Shown: positions 46,173-57,375, counted from the stretch's first letter. The stretch: 64,000 nucleotides of DNA from Armillaria gallica (GCA_037576215.1 JBANDB010000010.1:1240001-1304000); one strand, 5' to 3'. Notes: a model not told the origin generated them from the sequence alone. Program-made: numbers and translations.

Positions 46173-48538
46173 AATGCCTCCTCCTTTGTCTTCGGCAACT
46201 TGGGGCAATCCCACTTGAAGTGCCCGACATGGCCGCATCAGTAACACTTTGCCTTGGCATGTACTGTGTCAATATCCATCAGTTTGCCCGCTCCTCCGTA
46301 AGTCGTGCCCATCCCTGTCTGCTTTTCTGGGACACTGCTCGGCTGCTGCTGATTCCCCTTTGCCGTCGGGGTCGTGTTCGTTTTTGCCTGCTGTTTCCAG
46401 TCCGTTGCCTTAGCGCCTCCCTGTTCTGCCTTCCGCGTCCTCCAGTTGTGATCGATCCACAGTAGGCGCCGTTTCCACTCTTGGTAGTTCGTGGGGAGTT
46501 CCCCATCTGTCGTGTAGATAATATCCTTGGCGGACAAGCGACACGCCTTCTTGACTTGGGCCACCATCATCTGATCGATCCCGATAACTCCCGCCTCAAA
46601 GGCTAGTGACTCGAACTGTTGGAAGAACAAGTCGCCATCTGGGAAGGTATTCTGGTGGAGTTTCTCCCACTGTGCAAACTTGATCTCAGCATTGGCATCC
46701 TTCCAGAACCGTCACCTAACTTCCTCCATGAACTGCTCATACGCTGGGTAATACTGAAACCCATTGGCATCCCTTCCTAGTTCTCATGCACATAACTCCC
46801 ACCATACCTGGGCATCCTTGCTAAAGCGCGATGCACAGAAGATGACTTTGTGGGGGTGGTAATGGAAGTACTGGTTGAAAACCGAGAAGTACATGTCGCA
46901 CTGCGAGAAGAATCGGGCGATGTCATTGGAGTCACCATTGAAGTTCTCAGGCTCCTTCACCATGTTCGGCTTTAGTGCCGCCCAGGGTCCTGGATCCGCT
47001 GCGTTGAGAACCCATGGAGCAGGGGGGTCTGGGGGCCCTGGTGGTGGTGGGTATCACAGTGGTGCCCACCTCTGAGGAATAACAGGTGGTGCCACCAGTG
47101 GTCCAGGGGGCAGTTGTGGTTTACTAGGTGGTTAGGGCACATTTGAGGGCCCAGTGCCATCATCAGTGTTCATGGTGGCAAAGAGTCTGGGCTGTCCCTG
47201 CATGCCTGCCCGCGGCGGCGGTACTGGGGGTTCCTCATCCATTGGTTCCAGCATATTCGTTACCAGAGGTAGATCGATCTGGGATCGTTGGTACCTGGCT
47301 GGTATCTCAGTATGGCGGTCATGATGAATCATATTGTAGGTGACACAGGCAAAATGAGCGGCTTCTTCCTTCAATATATAGCTATATCCGTAATGTGTGT
47401 AATCTCTTCCAGCTGGTGTTAAGGCCCAATCTCGATCTGCTAGTAATTCTTGCCTAAAGTGCTCAAAGAGCTCCTCTAGGGACACAGCGAGGAGGACAGC
47501 AGGGACCTGAACCAGTTTGCCTGTCGACAGGAGGTACAGCACCCGGGTGATGGTTATTGGGGTGGTTGGCTGGGGGAGTGTTCGGGACCTCAGGGGTTGG
47601 GACAGGGCTTGGGGTAGGGCTCCCCCCTCTGATGACGCCGTTGACATACTCCTTGACGGGGAGTACCTCAGTTCTGGAGCTCCTGGCAGTGTGGTATACT
47701 GTCTCTCCCCGGTCGTCATTGTCGGGGTAGTCGCTTGCCTCGATCCTTCCTGCCTTGACATCGATCCTTCTGAACTCCGCCGCCCGCTCCGCTTCTGCTC
47801 TTCTCCTTTCACAGTCGTACCAGTTGAGTCCCTGCTCGTCAACCTGGTAACACGAGTCGAGCTCCTCTGCGATGTCGGCCGCTGATCTTGGCGGCTCCCT
47901 CCTTCGCCTTGGAATGGCGAGTCTGTTCGAGGTTTCTGGGGTTCCTCAAGGGAGGAACTCAGGCGTCGAAGACTGTCCGGTGGGGACCGGGGGGGTAGGA
48001 GATCGTGTGGTGATCCATACTGAGGTATCCCAGTAGTGAGGGGCGGCATAGGGATTTGGGTGGTAGGGGAAGAAGGCACTAAGGGGGAGATTGAGGTTGT
48101 CCCAGACAAGGTCGAGCTTGGAAGTGGAACTGACACGAATCTCATAGGGGTCCGGGGCAGCTGCTGGTACTCTGCTACCCCCAGGACAACTGCTGGCAGG
48201 TTGCTCTGCGGCTGGGGATGTGCTAGGGCCTGTTTGCCCCAAGCCGAGTCGGATGAGGTACCTTGCCAGGTCTGTGGCGGTTGGAACGCCTCATATTGCT
48301 GGATGGGGGGTAGCGCCGGCGGACTGGTGAGGGGAGGGTGGGTTGGTAGAAAGCTCGATAAAGGGGAGCCTTGCTCTGGCAGAACCTCCATCGCTTCCTT
48401 CCTGAATGCTGACTTCCACCTCCCCAGGAACGTCTTCTTCGTCTCTCCTGTCGAGGCTAGAGTGCTCGTCGACAGCTGGGGCTTGTGGCGGTACGGGTGG
48501 GTAGAAGTGCACCGGTGGTGGCTACTGTGGGAGGACAT
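46173..48538 (-). pseudogene. Chromovirus gag
   Basis: ATG at 48536-48538. The N-terminal 400 residues are Ser/Pro-rich; then a capsid-like part (FNGDSNDIARFFSQCDMYF near 46900, KDAQVWWELC near 46800, DLFFQQFESLAFEAG near 46600), and a CCHC zinc knuckle near 46200-46240 whose consensus C-X2-C-X4-H-X4-C is kept except that the second X is a TGA (46238). Other TGA stops at 46712, 46784 and 47054, and a TAA at 47132. The reading frame once continued past 46173 into what is now beyond the inserted element (to 44757). Confidence 0.85.
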
Positions 48539-48695
48539 AGTTTAGAGGTGGTGGAGGATACTGAATTCTTCTGTTGCGCCTGTGGCGAGTCATCCTTTGG
48601 TAGTGTATAATGGCCAATATAAGTGTAGCTGAGAAAAATGCTAGTCCAACACCGAGGTAAACTGCGGATAGTAGAATCTCGAGTGTCGCCGACAT
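48522..48695 (-). CDS. Small membrane-peptide ORF upstream of gag
   Basis: 57 codons from ATG 48693-48695 to TAG 48522-48524. An acidic start (MSATLEILLSAVYLG) leads into one long hydrophobic helix (VGLAFFSATLILAIIHY), then a basic stretch (RMTRHRRNRR) and a Pro-rich end. The last 17 bases overlap the start of gag in another frame. It is the first ORF after the predicted primer site. Open and free of the TGA lesions seen in gag and pol, though it is short. Function unknown; could be a translated leader or an accessory membrane peptide. Confidence 0.4.
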   Translation of the reverse strand: MSATLEILLSAVYLGVGLAFFSATLILAIIHYQRMTRHRRNRRIQYPPPPLNYVLPQ

Positions 48696-48725
48696 CTGTA
48701 GGCTCCAGTTAAGGAGCAAAGGGTA

Positions 48726-48738
48726 AGCTTCGAGCTAA
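48726..48738 (-). promoter_or_regulatory. Primer-binding site complementary to own LTR
   Basis: Transcribed strand reads TTAGCTCGAAGCT one base inside the 5' LTR. Its exact reverse complement AGCTTCGAGCTAA lies in the LTR at 48885-48897 on the transcribed strand. No tRNA 3'-end match (TGG start) is seen. This is the arrangement of self-primed Tf1/sushi elements. Confidence 0.8.
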
Positions 48739-48739
48739 T

Positions 48740-49162
48740 TATTAGACCCAAACTCCTATCAAGGGTAAACAATGGCTGTCTCGCATTCGGGCAGTCACCG
48801 ATGAGTCCCTTAAACAATAGGTGTTAAGGCTAAGTCTTTAGCTGTCCGCGACAATTTAAGTGATAGTTTCGGTATAGATTAAAGTTAGCTCGAAGCTGGG
48901 GTACATACAGTGAGAGCTACTACTTAAGTATTCGAAGTGAGGGTTCTAATAATAGACCATGTGAAAGAGATAGAGTTTGTGGGCATGTGCGGTTGGAGTA
49001 AGAACGTGTGAGCACGCAATAGCGAAGCGAGATTGCACGAGAACGCAGAGATAACATGGGAATGTCATCCTGCTGCCTAGATACCCTTATGATCAGCGGT
49101 CTGCCCAGTCCGGTTGTGAAAGATAAGATAAGATAAAGGCGAAAAATGAATAAATCGTAACA
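48740..49162 (-). repeat. 5' LTR of chromovirus
   Basis: 423 bp; holds the promoter. If self-priming operates as in Tf1, transcription should start at about 48897 (AGCTTCGAGC...). An AT-rich ACTTAA stretch lies about 25-30 bases upstream of that point. Confidence 0.93.
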
Positions 49163-49167
49163 CTATC

Positions 49168-49318
49168 CAAACCTTCACTCTCTGCAAACTCCGCTCCACA
49201 ATCCAATCTTAAAGCTTCAGCTCAAGGTTGATGTTGCTAATAACTTTACCAAAGCCCACACACTCCATGGACCTCTGCTCATGCAAGTTGTCTTTGTCTA
49301 TTTAGCACATCTCTAATA
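49168..49318 (-). repeat. Family-D LTR fragment (part 2)
   Basis: Continuation of 39410-39472 beyond the chromovirus and its CTATC duplication; inverted match to 30309-30460. Ends CTCTAATA, the equivalent of the TGTTAG start. Confidence 0.75.
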
Positions 49319-52260
49319 GATCATTAAATTTAATGCTCTTCAGAGACAGTGGTGCACACTCACAGATGAGACAGCTTAAGACTTCTGGGGGAAGGCTGAG
49401 ACCATATATGATGAATATGAAACATTACACATTATGGAGTAGCCAACATCTGAGAGCAGGTGTGAGGACAGAGGAATATCTGAAAAAATAAAACTCTTAC
49501 CAATTAGACTTGTGTAAACAATCTAAATCCAACAAAATAGAAGAAAGAGAAGAGATTGTTGTTTGCCATATAAATTACATTTCACTTGGTAAATTACAAA
49601 ACAGGAATATTATTGGTTTTAAAAAAAATCATCTACTCAGTTGATTTTTGCATTAGTAATATTCTTCTGAAACTTAGGAAAAGGATATTGGTGTGCTTTA
49701 TGTTAGAAATCAGTATTTAATGAAAATATCAAATAGTGTACAAACAGTATCTGCCGCACAGTTTCAGCTTTGCGGTCCTCTCGCCAATTTAACCTAATAA
49801 AACATCTATTGTTAGTTTGAATAAGTTTCTTAATAGAAAGTGCTTTTTACATTGCAAGCAATGAGTTGATATAAACTGATATATTTTGTTGTTAGCAATT
49901 AATTGAAAAAATAAAAGAAAATTTCACCTTTTGGGAGAATAAAATCAATACCAATAAATATAAAAGTGTTGGGCCATGCAAGGTACTAGTGAAAAAGATT
50001 AATAGCTACATTGACTCACTGTCAAGAGGATACTGTACTGTGATGAGTGTTAATAATGAGCATGCACTATCACTGATTTATTTATAATATTATATATAGA
50101 TGATAACATCATTACCTTGTAGCTAATCCAGAGATTACAATAAGTCGCATAAGGTCAAGAAGTATACTTGATGTGCTACAACAGGATTATCAGACATCTT
50201 ATAAAATCAAAATTAACATACCTAGAGAAAATGGAGACCAATCTACGTTTGTGCAAATAATAGCACATTGAAAAGGCAAGAATAAAGTCAGATACAGCTG
50301 CAACAGATAAGACACTGCAAATTGAGGTCTGGCATATCATTTGAGATTCATTTTCCGTTTGAAAAGTAGATATTATATACTCTGATTTGTGGTATTGATT
50401 GAAAATCAGAGACTGAATATCTATTGGGTGTATGTAAGATGCATGTAAGACAAGTGAGCTGTGATTAAGAGAAATAAATCTTTACATATCAATCTCAGCA
50501 TCTAAAGTCCTAAATGCATTAGATTAAGTAGATTATAAAGTAGAATTAGACTTGCATATTGCATAGCCTTTTAACAAAGTATAATCATATTAAACCATAT
50601 CATTATTTTTGATTAAATTTCTTACCAAAAGCAACTATCATAGCCAAAGCCTATATTCATTGAACATTCTTTATTAGATACAAAAAAATAAAATAAAATA
50701 AAAAAACTCACCACTAATAATGGTATCACTTTGTAAGAATGATGATCAACTATCAAAAAGCTAACATTAGTTTATAAAATAGATCAAGTAGTAAAATACA
50801 AACATTTCCATAAACAGATAATATATATCCTATAAGATATTCTAATCAATATTCAGAGTGAAAGTAAGAAACATACACATGGACTCCTATAATTATAATT
50901 GCCTGAGAGAGCCACTGTTTAGAAGTAAGAACTTATAAAGTTAATAGACATACATTGAGTAGAATTTGAAGCTAGAAAGATTATAAGTTTTATCTCTTTA
51001 ACAAAAATTGAAATAAAATACCTTGAAGCTCCTGTGTTATAAAATCAGTTATACTTATTGAGTATCTTTGTTTTTATTTGACTTACCATACAAAATGATC
51101 AAGAGCAACAAAGTTTCCAAAAGAATTAATGAGATAGTGATATAATGCATGTGTGGTTAAAGCAAGATGAAGGGCATCAAGTATTCTAAAATATTATATC
51201 ATCATAAAAAGCTAAACTATAAGAAACAAGTTAAATTCACACACAAAAATATAATAACCTGTGTTATAATGTTCAATAGATTAAAATCTGACTTTGAAAG
51301 AGTATTGACATACAGAGTATCAGTGTACTGGCTGGTCATCTGGATATTTCTTGTAATATATGACTGTTTGCAAAATTGTTATGCCAAAAAAACTTTTACA
51401 GATTGTTAGTGATAGACATAAAAGTAATAATAGCAGTGTATACAGCTTACATGGCAGCTACTGTAGACCCTATAAAAGCTACACCAAATGTTAAATCTAG
51501 TGATGGAACAGTATTTGAAGTCATTGTGCAGTCAGAGTTTAAAGATTGGAGAAATAGTTATATGGACCTATAAAGTTGGCTATTATATAATATTTAAAGA
51601 TAGATAAAGTTGAAAGGGACTGTAGAATCAGGAATTAGAAAAAGATCTAAAAAGTGATTCATTAATAAATAATGTCTTTTAAGACCACTTTGTAAACTTC
51701 AGCACATGAGAGCTTGTTGCAAGTAAGCAACTATTTTTATTATAGTTGGCATTGATATAAATAGAGCAAAATTTATTGTTGAAAGCTTCTATATGGATTT
51801 TATAGAGTGGACATTCAATATCAACAACTATTAGCCATAGAAACTGTAGATCATGCTATAGCAGTTGAGTGCTTGTAGTAACAATAATTATATAAATATT
51901 AATTATCTATCACAACTCAGAGTCAGAAACTAAATATTATAGTTTCTTAGAGATCTGATAATCTATAGATCAACACTTAATTTATTAGACAGATAATAAA
52001 TCTATAAATATTAAAATCAAAAATTAAGCACAGCTTTAATGATTTGAGCTAGAATCTCATTGCTAGCTTATTTAGTTAATCTGAGACTGAGTGATGAGAT
52101 AGTCTTTATAAAATATAAAAAGTCAACAATCAATAAATAAAATTCAATATTAAGCACCATCTCTATTGAGTTATCATAGTTTTATTAAAGCAAGTATAGT
52201 TGAAAGTGGGAGGTTCAATTGTAACACTTCTGTTGCAGACACCTTCAATCTTGGTAGTAA

Positions 52261-52525
52261 TACTGCATGATGGCTTTGATATGTGAGGCTGAAATATTGA
52301 AATTGAAAGTTATTTATTTTTATCTAGTTTTAGCTTAAAATATCAAAGAAATATGCATAATGTCTTTTCTATATTTGTGAAAATCATCTCAAAACTGAAT
52401 AAAATCACAAATATAGAAAAGATATTGTGCATATCTCTTTGATATTTTAAGCTAAAAACTAGCTAAAAATATTTATTTTTCAATTTCAATATTTCAGCCT
52501 TACATACCAAAGCCATCATGCAGTG
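52261..52525. mobile_element. 265-bp foldback MITE, copy 1
   Basis: Ends (C/T)ACTGCATGATGGC...GCCATCATGCAGTG; flanked by TAA at 52258-52260 and 52526-52528. The two halves are long inverted arms that can fold into one hairpin around a TCAAAACTGAATAAA-type centre. No ORF. Confidence 0.85.
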
Positions 52526-53822
52526 TAAGATCATATCACATTTCAGTAGTGGAGGTTTGATCTCTTGATTTCTCTTCTCATACTATTACACTGTACAGAA
52601 ATTAGAGTATTTTTACTTATAAACACTAAGAGGCAGTAGTAGATTAAATCCTAAACTCAGTGCCACCTTTTTTAAGTAGATAGATGACTGTCAATAGACA
52701 AATTTATAACTTTTCTACCTAGAGTAGAGTAGAGTAGGAGTTAAAATCTTAATGTAAAAATTTCATATTCTGTTTTCAGCTTTGCTTCCTTAAAAACTGC
52801 AGCATTAATATTGTCACTTACTTTTATAAATCATTGTTTATAATTATTGATATTTCTGTTTAATATATTTTAAAAAAATTTCTCTTTCTTTTATTCTACT
52901 ATATCCTATTTCTTTCATTATAATTCTGTTTGAACAGCACCTATATTTGACACCTTTAATACACTCTCATGCCATATGATGACTCTATTTACACTAGAGT
53001 CAACCTCTTTATTTACAAACTCTGACATTCCAGATAGAATAGGTCTCTCTCTCTTGATCTGATCAGTGAGACTAACTCAGAAACTGACATCTTTTGGGAA
53101 GCACATTCTGTCAAGTCTGGCAGAGAACAGCAATAGATTCAAGTAAAACATTGCAATATATGCAATAAGATCATTTTGCTAAGTCTGAGAAAGAGAGAAT
53201 TTGCTTTAATAAAGCACAAAGAGGGGTCTAAGTGAGCACTACAACAGAAATAAAAAGCTCATATACTCATTGTTGAATTAATGCCAAGTGACTATCAATC
53301 ATTTAGATGTTTTAGCATAAGCTAAAGGCAATCCTAACTGCTTCTGTACTATTTTTAAACTCAAACACTAGTACTTCAGTCAATGACACAACAGTTCTTC
53401 CTACAGACTCAGATCAGAACAATCTGTTGTCTCTCCTTTTATTCTCTTCTAGATTTATTGATCTCACATCATCTCTATCATCTTTAACTCACAATTATTA
53501 CTTTTCTGATATGATTAATACATTTGTTTTTCTTGATGTGGACCTTTTTACAAACAATAATAAACTATAGCAAGATAATCTCAACTGCAATGAGGGCTCT
53601 ATTTTCAAAGAAACTCAATTACTAGTCCATTTCCTAAAGCTCTTAGATGAGGGTTTCTGTTTATCAATCAGACTTTTGCTAGAGAAACTCATATTTAAGA
53701 TGTATCCATGGCAGCTTTATGCTTTCAACAATCTTCTATACTTGATAGAATTTGTCACTACAGTAATAAGCTTAGACTTCTATGACAACAGTAACACCCC
53801 AAACTCTAGGAGAGCTTAGGCA

Positions 53823-54087
53823 CACTGCATGATGGCTTCAATAAATAAGGCTTAAATATCAATTTCGGAAGATATTTATTTTTATCATATTTGAGCCTAA
53901 AATAAGTAAAAGCTTTTTCTAGTATCTGTTTTATATTTGTGAAAATTGCCTCAAAACTGCATAAAATCTCAAATATTGAGAAGATATTTAACTCATTTCT
54001 TTAGTATATTAGGCAGGGAAATGACTGAAAATAAATATTATTCAGATTCAATATTCAAGGCTCAATTATTGAAATAATCATACAGTG
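53823..54087. mobile_element. 265-bp foldback MITE, copy 2
   Basis: Ends CACTGCATGATGGC...AATCATACAGTG; flanked by GCA at 53820-53822 and 54088-54090. Same length and hairpin layout as copy 1. Confidence 0.85.
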
Positions 54088-54253
54088 GCAATTAATATAA
54101 GATTATAGCAATAAAGGTGTTATATGTGTGTAAGTGATTTAGTACACCTCTATACAGTCAAGTTCTTCAATAATGTAAGATACACTATGACATTTCAGTC
54201 AGTGAAGTGTTACTCTTGATCAATGAGTATTAATAAACATTGGCTGTAAGCCA

Positions 54254-54518
54254 CACTGCATGATGGCCTCAATAATTGAGCCTCAAATATTGAATCTGAA
54301 CAATATTTATTCTCAGTCATTTTTCTGCTTAATATATTGAAGAAATAAGTAAAATATCTTCTTAATACTTGAAATTTTATGCAGTTTTGAAGCAATTTTC
54401 ATAAATATAGACAAGATATGAGCAAAAGCTTTTACTTATTTTAGACTCAAATATAATAAAAGTAAATATCTTTCAAACTCAATATTTAAACCTCATTTAT
54501 TGAAGCTATCATGCAGTG
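54254..54518. mobile_element. 265-bp foldback MITE, copy 3
   Basis: Ends CACTGCATGATGGC...GCTATCATGCAGTG; flanked by CCA at 54251-54253 and 54519-54521. Inserted in the opposite orientation to copy 2, only 166 bases away. Confidence 0.85.
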
Positions 54519-54722
54519 CCAAAAGGAATCTAATATGATGTAAATAACAAGAAACTGTGAAAACAGTCTAGAAAATATGGAAATACTCTAGAAAATGTGT
54601 CCTGATGGTGTATCTAATAACATGAGTAGAAACAATGGCAATAAATATGTGAAAACTATATTGAAACTGTAAGAAACTAAGAGTAACTGGGGTTATAAGT
54701 GGAGTGCTGCAGCAATAAATGC

Positions 54723-54945
54723 TGTTATGTGCATACCACAGACCTCTGCTTCACACTAACTTCAAGTATAGACTTCAACTCAACAGATCACATTATCAGA
54801 CCTCTGCAGCCTCTGGCCACTTACCATTTACTCTGCTCTATTTAATATTTCATTTTTATTTTATTTTACTATTTCACATATTAAATCTAAAACCTGAATC
54901 CAGTAGCAAACAGATCTCTGTCAGATTCCATCAGACTCTGACTCA
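54723..54945 (-). repeat. Family-D LTR fragment (3' half)
   Basis: Begins TGTTATGTGCAT and matches, inverted, about 30600-30822, including the GCAGAGGTCTG and ACCATTTACTCTGC blocks. Cut near 54945. Confidence 0.7.
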
Positions 54946-55985
54946 GTGATGAGCACCTGTGAAACTAAGCATGGCCTAGCATAAACACACTAAACCTACA
55001 CTCAATCCCACTAAACATATACACACACACACAATCTCCTTAAGTGCAGAGAGGAGCAAGGGATTTAATTCCAATTGCATGCCAACAATATTTCAATAGA
55101 TCTCAGTGATCTCACTAAAACAATGCACATAACAATGTATTTTTTTCAAGCCATTTGTAAGCATGCTGCTTACTACACACGTTTACTCAGCAGATCATCC
55201 TGATCGCATTGTAGTTCACTACACATCACATACTTATATATATAGACATGTTTGTTATGTTCCCTTCCTGACCTCTTACCACCACCTTCTCCTTTTCCTC
55301 CCTCTCTTCGTAGTCGACTACATTTTCTCCTTTCTGTTCTGCAATATACATCGTTCCTCATACTTCCTGTGCTCTCTCTTTTAGTGGTCTTGCCCTATCA
55401 TAGAGCAAGGTTACACTTTTTTTTTTTACATCTAAACTTCATACACTCAGTCCCTGCCTTATTGCCTTTGGGATGTAGGTCGATATGTTGACCATTGATC
55501 TCTGCCAGTTGCCAGCATGCCTCCCAGTTCCTCCCAGTCCATGCCTGTGCCTGTTACCACGCCTTTGCCAGATCAAGTTTGTTACCTCAGACTCGATAAA
55601 TTACCTGCTGACTGAGAACTTACCCTCAGGTCATACTGTTCCCCCACCTTTATTATGCACACGTAGATCTCATTTGATATCAGTCTCTTTGGGCATACCA
55701 TTCATGGTGATTGAAGCAGATGAAAAAGAGAATTTTACAACTCCAGTTTCAGGCTGAGCTCTGGTTCTGCTCTTTGATCTCGCTCATTCATGTTCGTACT
55801 AGTTCCATTTCTGATCTCAATACATTTTGATACTAGCTGTATAGGGTGGGAGAAGGAAGGAACTGATGAGGTCAGCTTTCCTGTGGTGAGACGAGGATTC
55901 TGCATAAGCACTAACCCGACAGGAAACTAAGCTGAGGCACATCTTAGGCAGAATTTAAGACTCACCCACTGAAGCTCACTTAAGC
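54946..55985. other. Repeat-like DNA with CT-rich tract
   Basis: CT-rich run at about 55265-55350. At 55519 a short open frame (MPPSSSQSMPVPVTTPLPDQ) ends at a TGA near 55612. Possibly the 5' ORF remnant of an element; nothing recognisable. Confidence 0.3.
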
Positions 55986-56927
55986 CTAAGCTAGTGTTTT
56001 GTTTCTCCTTTCTCTTGGAGTGGTCTCCATCATTTTCATGTAGAGGATCTCCAATTGTTCAATGTTTCTCCAATAGCATTTGAAGGCTTCTGAGGACCAT
56101 CGGCCTAGCACTTTGACCATGTCCAGGTTAATTCCCATGATTAGATAAAAGGTCATGCTGCCAATTCTGAAGTAGTGGCCAGATAATTTATTATAGTCTG
56201 CTTGTTTCCAGATTTTGTTGCATCGCTGCATGAAGGTTTTCATGGTGATGGTTTTGAGGTTGCTTTTATTTATTTTGTAGGAGGCTATGGGATCTCCAGC
56301 TTTAAGTTTGCTGCTGTTGATATGGTGAAGCAACACTTGTATTGGATCTGTCTTTTCTACCTGTCTGCATATCATAATGTCCTCTCCTTTCTCCTTTTCT
56401 ACCTTTGTCCTGGGGAGGTGAATTGCCCTGGAATCTAGTTTAGAGCATGGTTTTTGGATATGGTGTATAGTGGGATAGTACGCAGGATTAAATTGTTCTA
56501 TTGCTTGGGTTTCCAGTAGTAATTCACCCATGCATATCTGTCCATAGAAGGAAATACAAGCTACTGCATAGGTTGCAGTGTCAAAAGGGGAATCATGGTT
56601 CAAATTGTTCTGGAGGATTGTGAGCATATCAAGTGTCACTGGCTTTCTCATGTCTCTCCTGCTCGTAGCTAGTGTAAGGTTGTCGATGCCTTTGAGGGTG
56701 TATTCCAGTTGTCTGCCAGTGATGTATGGTTGGTTGTTAAGGATATGACAGGATTTAATTCCATGGAGTTTGCTATGGACTGCATCACTGCTGATGTTGC
56801 CTGCATGTGCTACTGCAAATTTGCATAGAATTGTTTCTAAAGCTGGTATTCTTTCCCTCTCTGGAATCCCTGCCATGTCACAGAAATCTACAAAGCTTCT
56901 CCAACCTTCTTCATATTTTCCTCTCAT
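55986..56927 (-). pseudogene. Tyrosine recombinase (transposon-borne), catalytic Arg I lost
   Basis: 313 codons, uninterrupted. An N-terminal SAM-like core-binding part (GWRSFVDFCDMAGIPERER, FAVAHAGNISSDAVHSKLHG) precedes the catalytic domain: ISFYGQICMGELLLE where the first catalytic Arg (xRxGE) is Cys (codon TGC, one C-to-T step from CGC); the box II motif HYFRIG (HxxR); GRWSSEAF; and the nucleophile Tyr in KCYWRNIE. This is the recombinase type found in fungal Crypton/Ngaro-like elements and free-standing basidiomycete copies. An intact frame with a dead active site suggests recent inactivation or domestication as a DNA-binding protein. No reverse transcriptase lies next to it. Confidence 0.75.
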
Positions 56928-57370
56928 TCTTGGTGTCCAGGCCTTCTCACTGCTGGGGCCAGTAGATTTTTAGCATGGGAAAAGGAGATCTGAAAATGTT
57001 GTGACTTTTCCAGACATTTTCATATGAGTAAAATGGATTCTGTAAAATTAGAAGGAAAAGTAGCTATTTTTGGTCATGTTTTAGGACAAATAGACGAATA
57101 CCTTTTTAAAACATTTTCCGGATAGGAAGAGGGACAATAAAAGAAATCTTTTCTCAACTGTGTTGTACCTACAAATAGAAGTGCATTTACAGCTTGCAAA
57201 AGAATAGCTTTTCACAACCAATTTTGAATCTGAAAAAAGAAGGACTACAAAATTCATTGAAAAAGAAAACCTTTTTCATCATATTGTCCTTACATAAAAA
57301 CCAGAAATTTGCAGGTAAGGAAAAGGTAATGTAAAAGAAGTCATTTTCATTTAGGTTTACAAGTGGTAAA
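56928..57370. other. A-rich spacer
   Basis: Upstream of the recombinase. No gene; an AAAGG/AAAAGAA-rich stretch repeated loosely from 57050 to 57330. Confidence 0.35.
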
Positions 57371-57375
57371 AGACA

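Larger units (their letters stand above)
39473..49162 (-). mobile_element. Chromovirus (Ty3/gypsy), 9.7 kb, near-complete but inactivated
   Basis: Bounded by 423-bp LTRs (39473-39895, 48740-49162) and a 5-bp CTATC duplication. Transcribed on the minus strand: self-complementary primer site, a small membrane-peptide ORF, gag with a zinc knuckle, then protease, reverse transcriptase, RNase H, integrase and a chromodomain, then a polypurine tract. A 1321-bp foreign element (44848-46168) sits at the end of gag. Both gag and pol are broken, nearly always by TGA at a former CGA. The LTRs differ at 14 positions. Confidence 0.93.
49319..54722 (-). mobile_element. AT-rich decayed element interior (family D?)
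   Basis: 5.4 kb of strikingly AT-rich DNA with no usable ORF. It is bordered by family-D LTR sequence on both sides in minus orientation (LTR start at 49318, LTR end at 54723), as expected for the body of a decayed family-D retroelement. A GAAAGTGGGAGG purine tract is at about 52201. It holds three foldback elements. The few ORFs (for example 51376-51573) have no recognisable content. Confidence 0.5.

Noticed and set aside
46238..46240. TGA in the gag zinc knuckle as a programmed readthrough stop
   Set aside because: Eleven similar CGA-to-TGA stops occur elsewhere in gag and pol, so mutation explains it better.
56202..56438. Plus-strand ORF opposite the recombinase
   Set aside because: Shadow of the recombinase frame.
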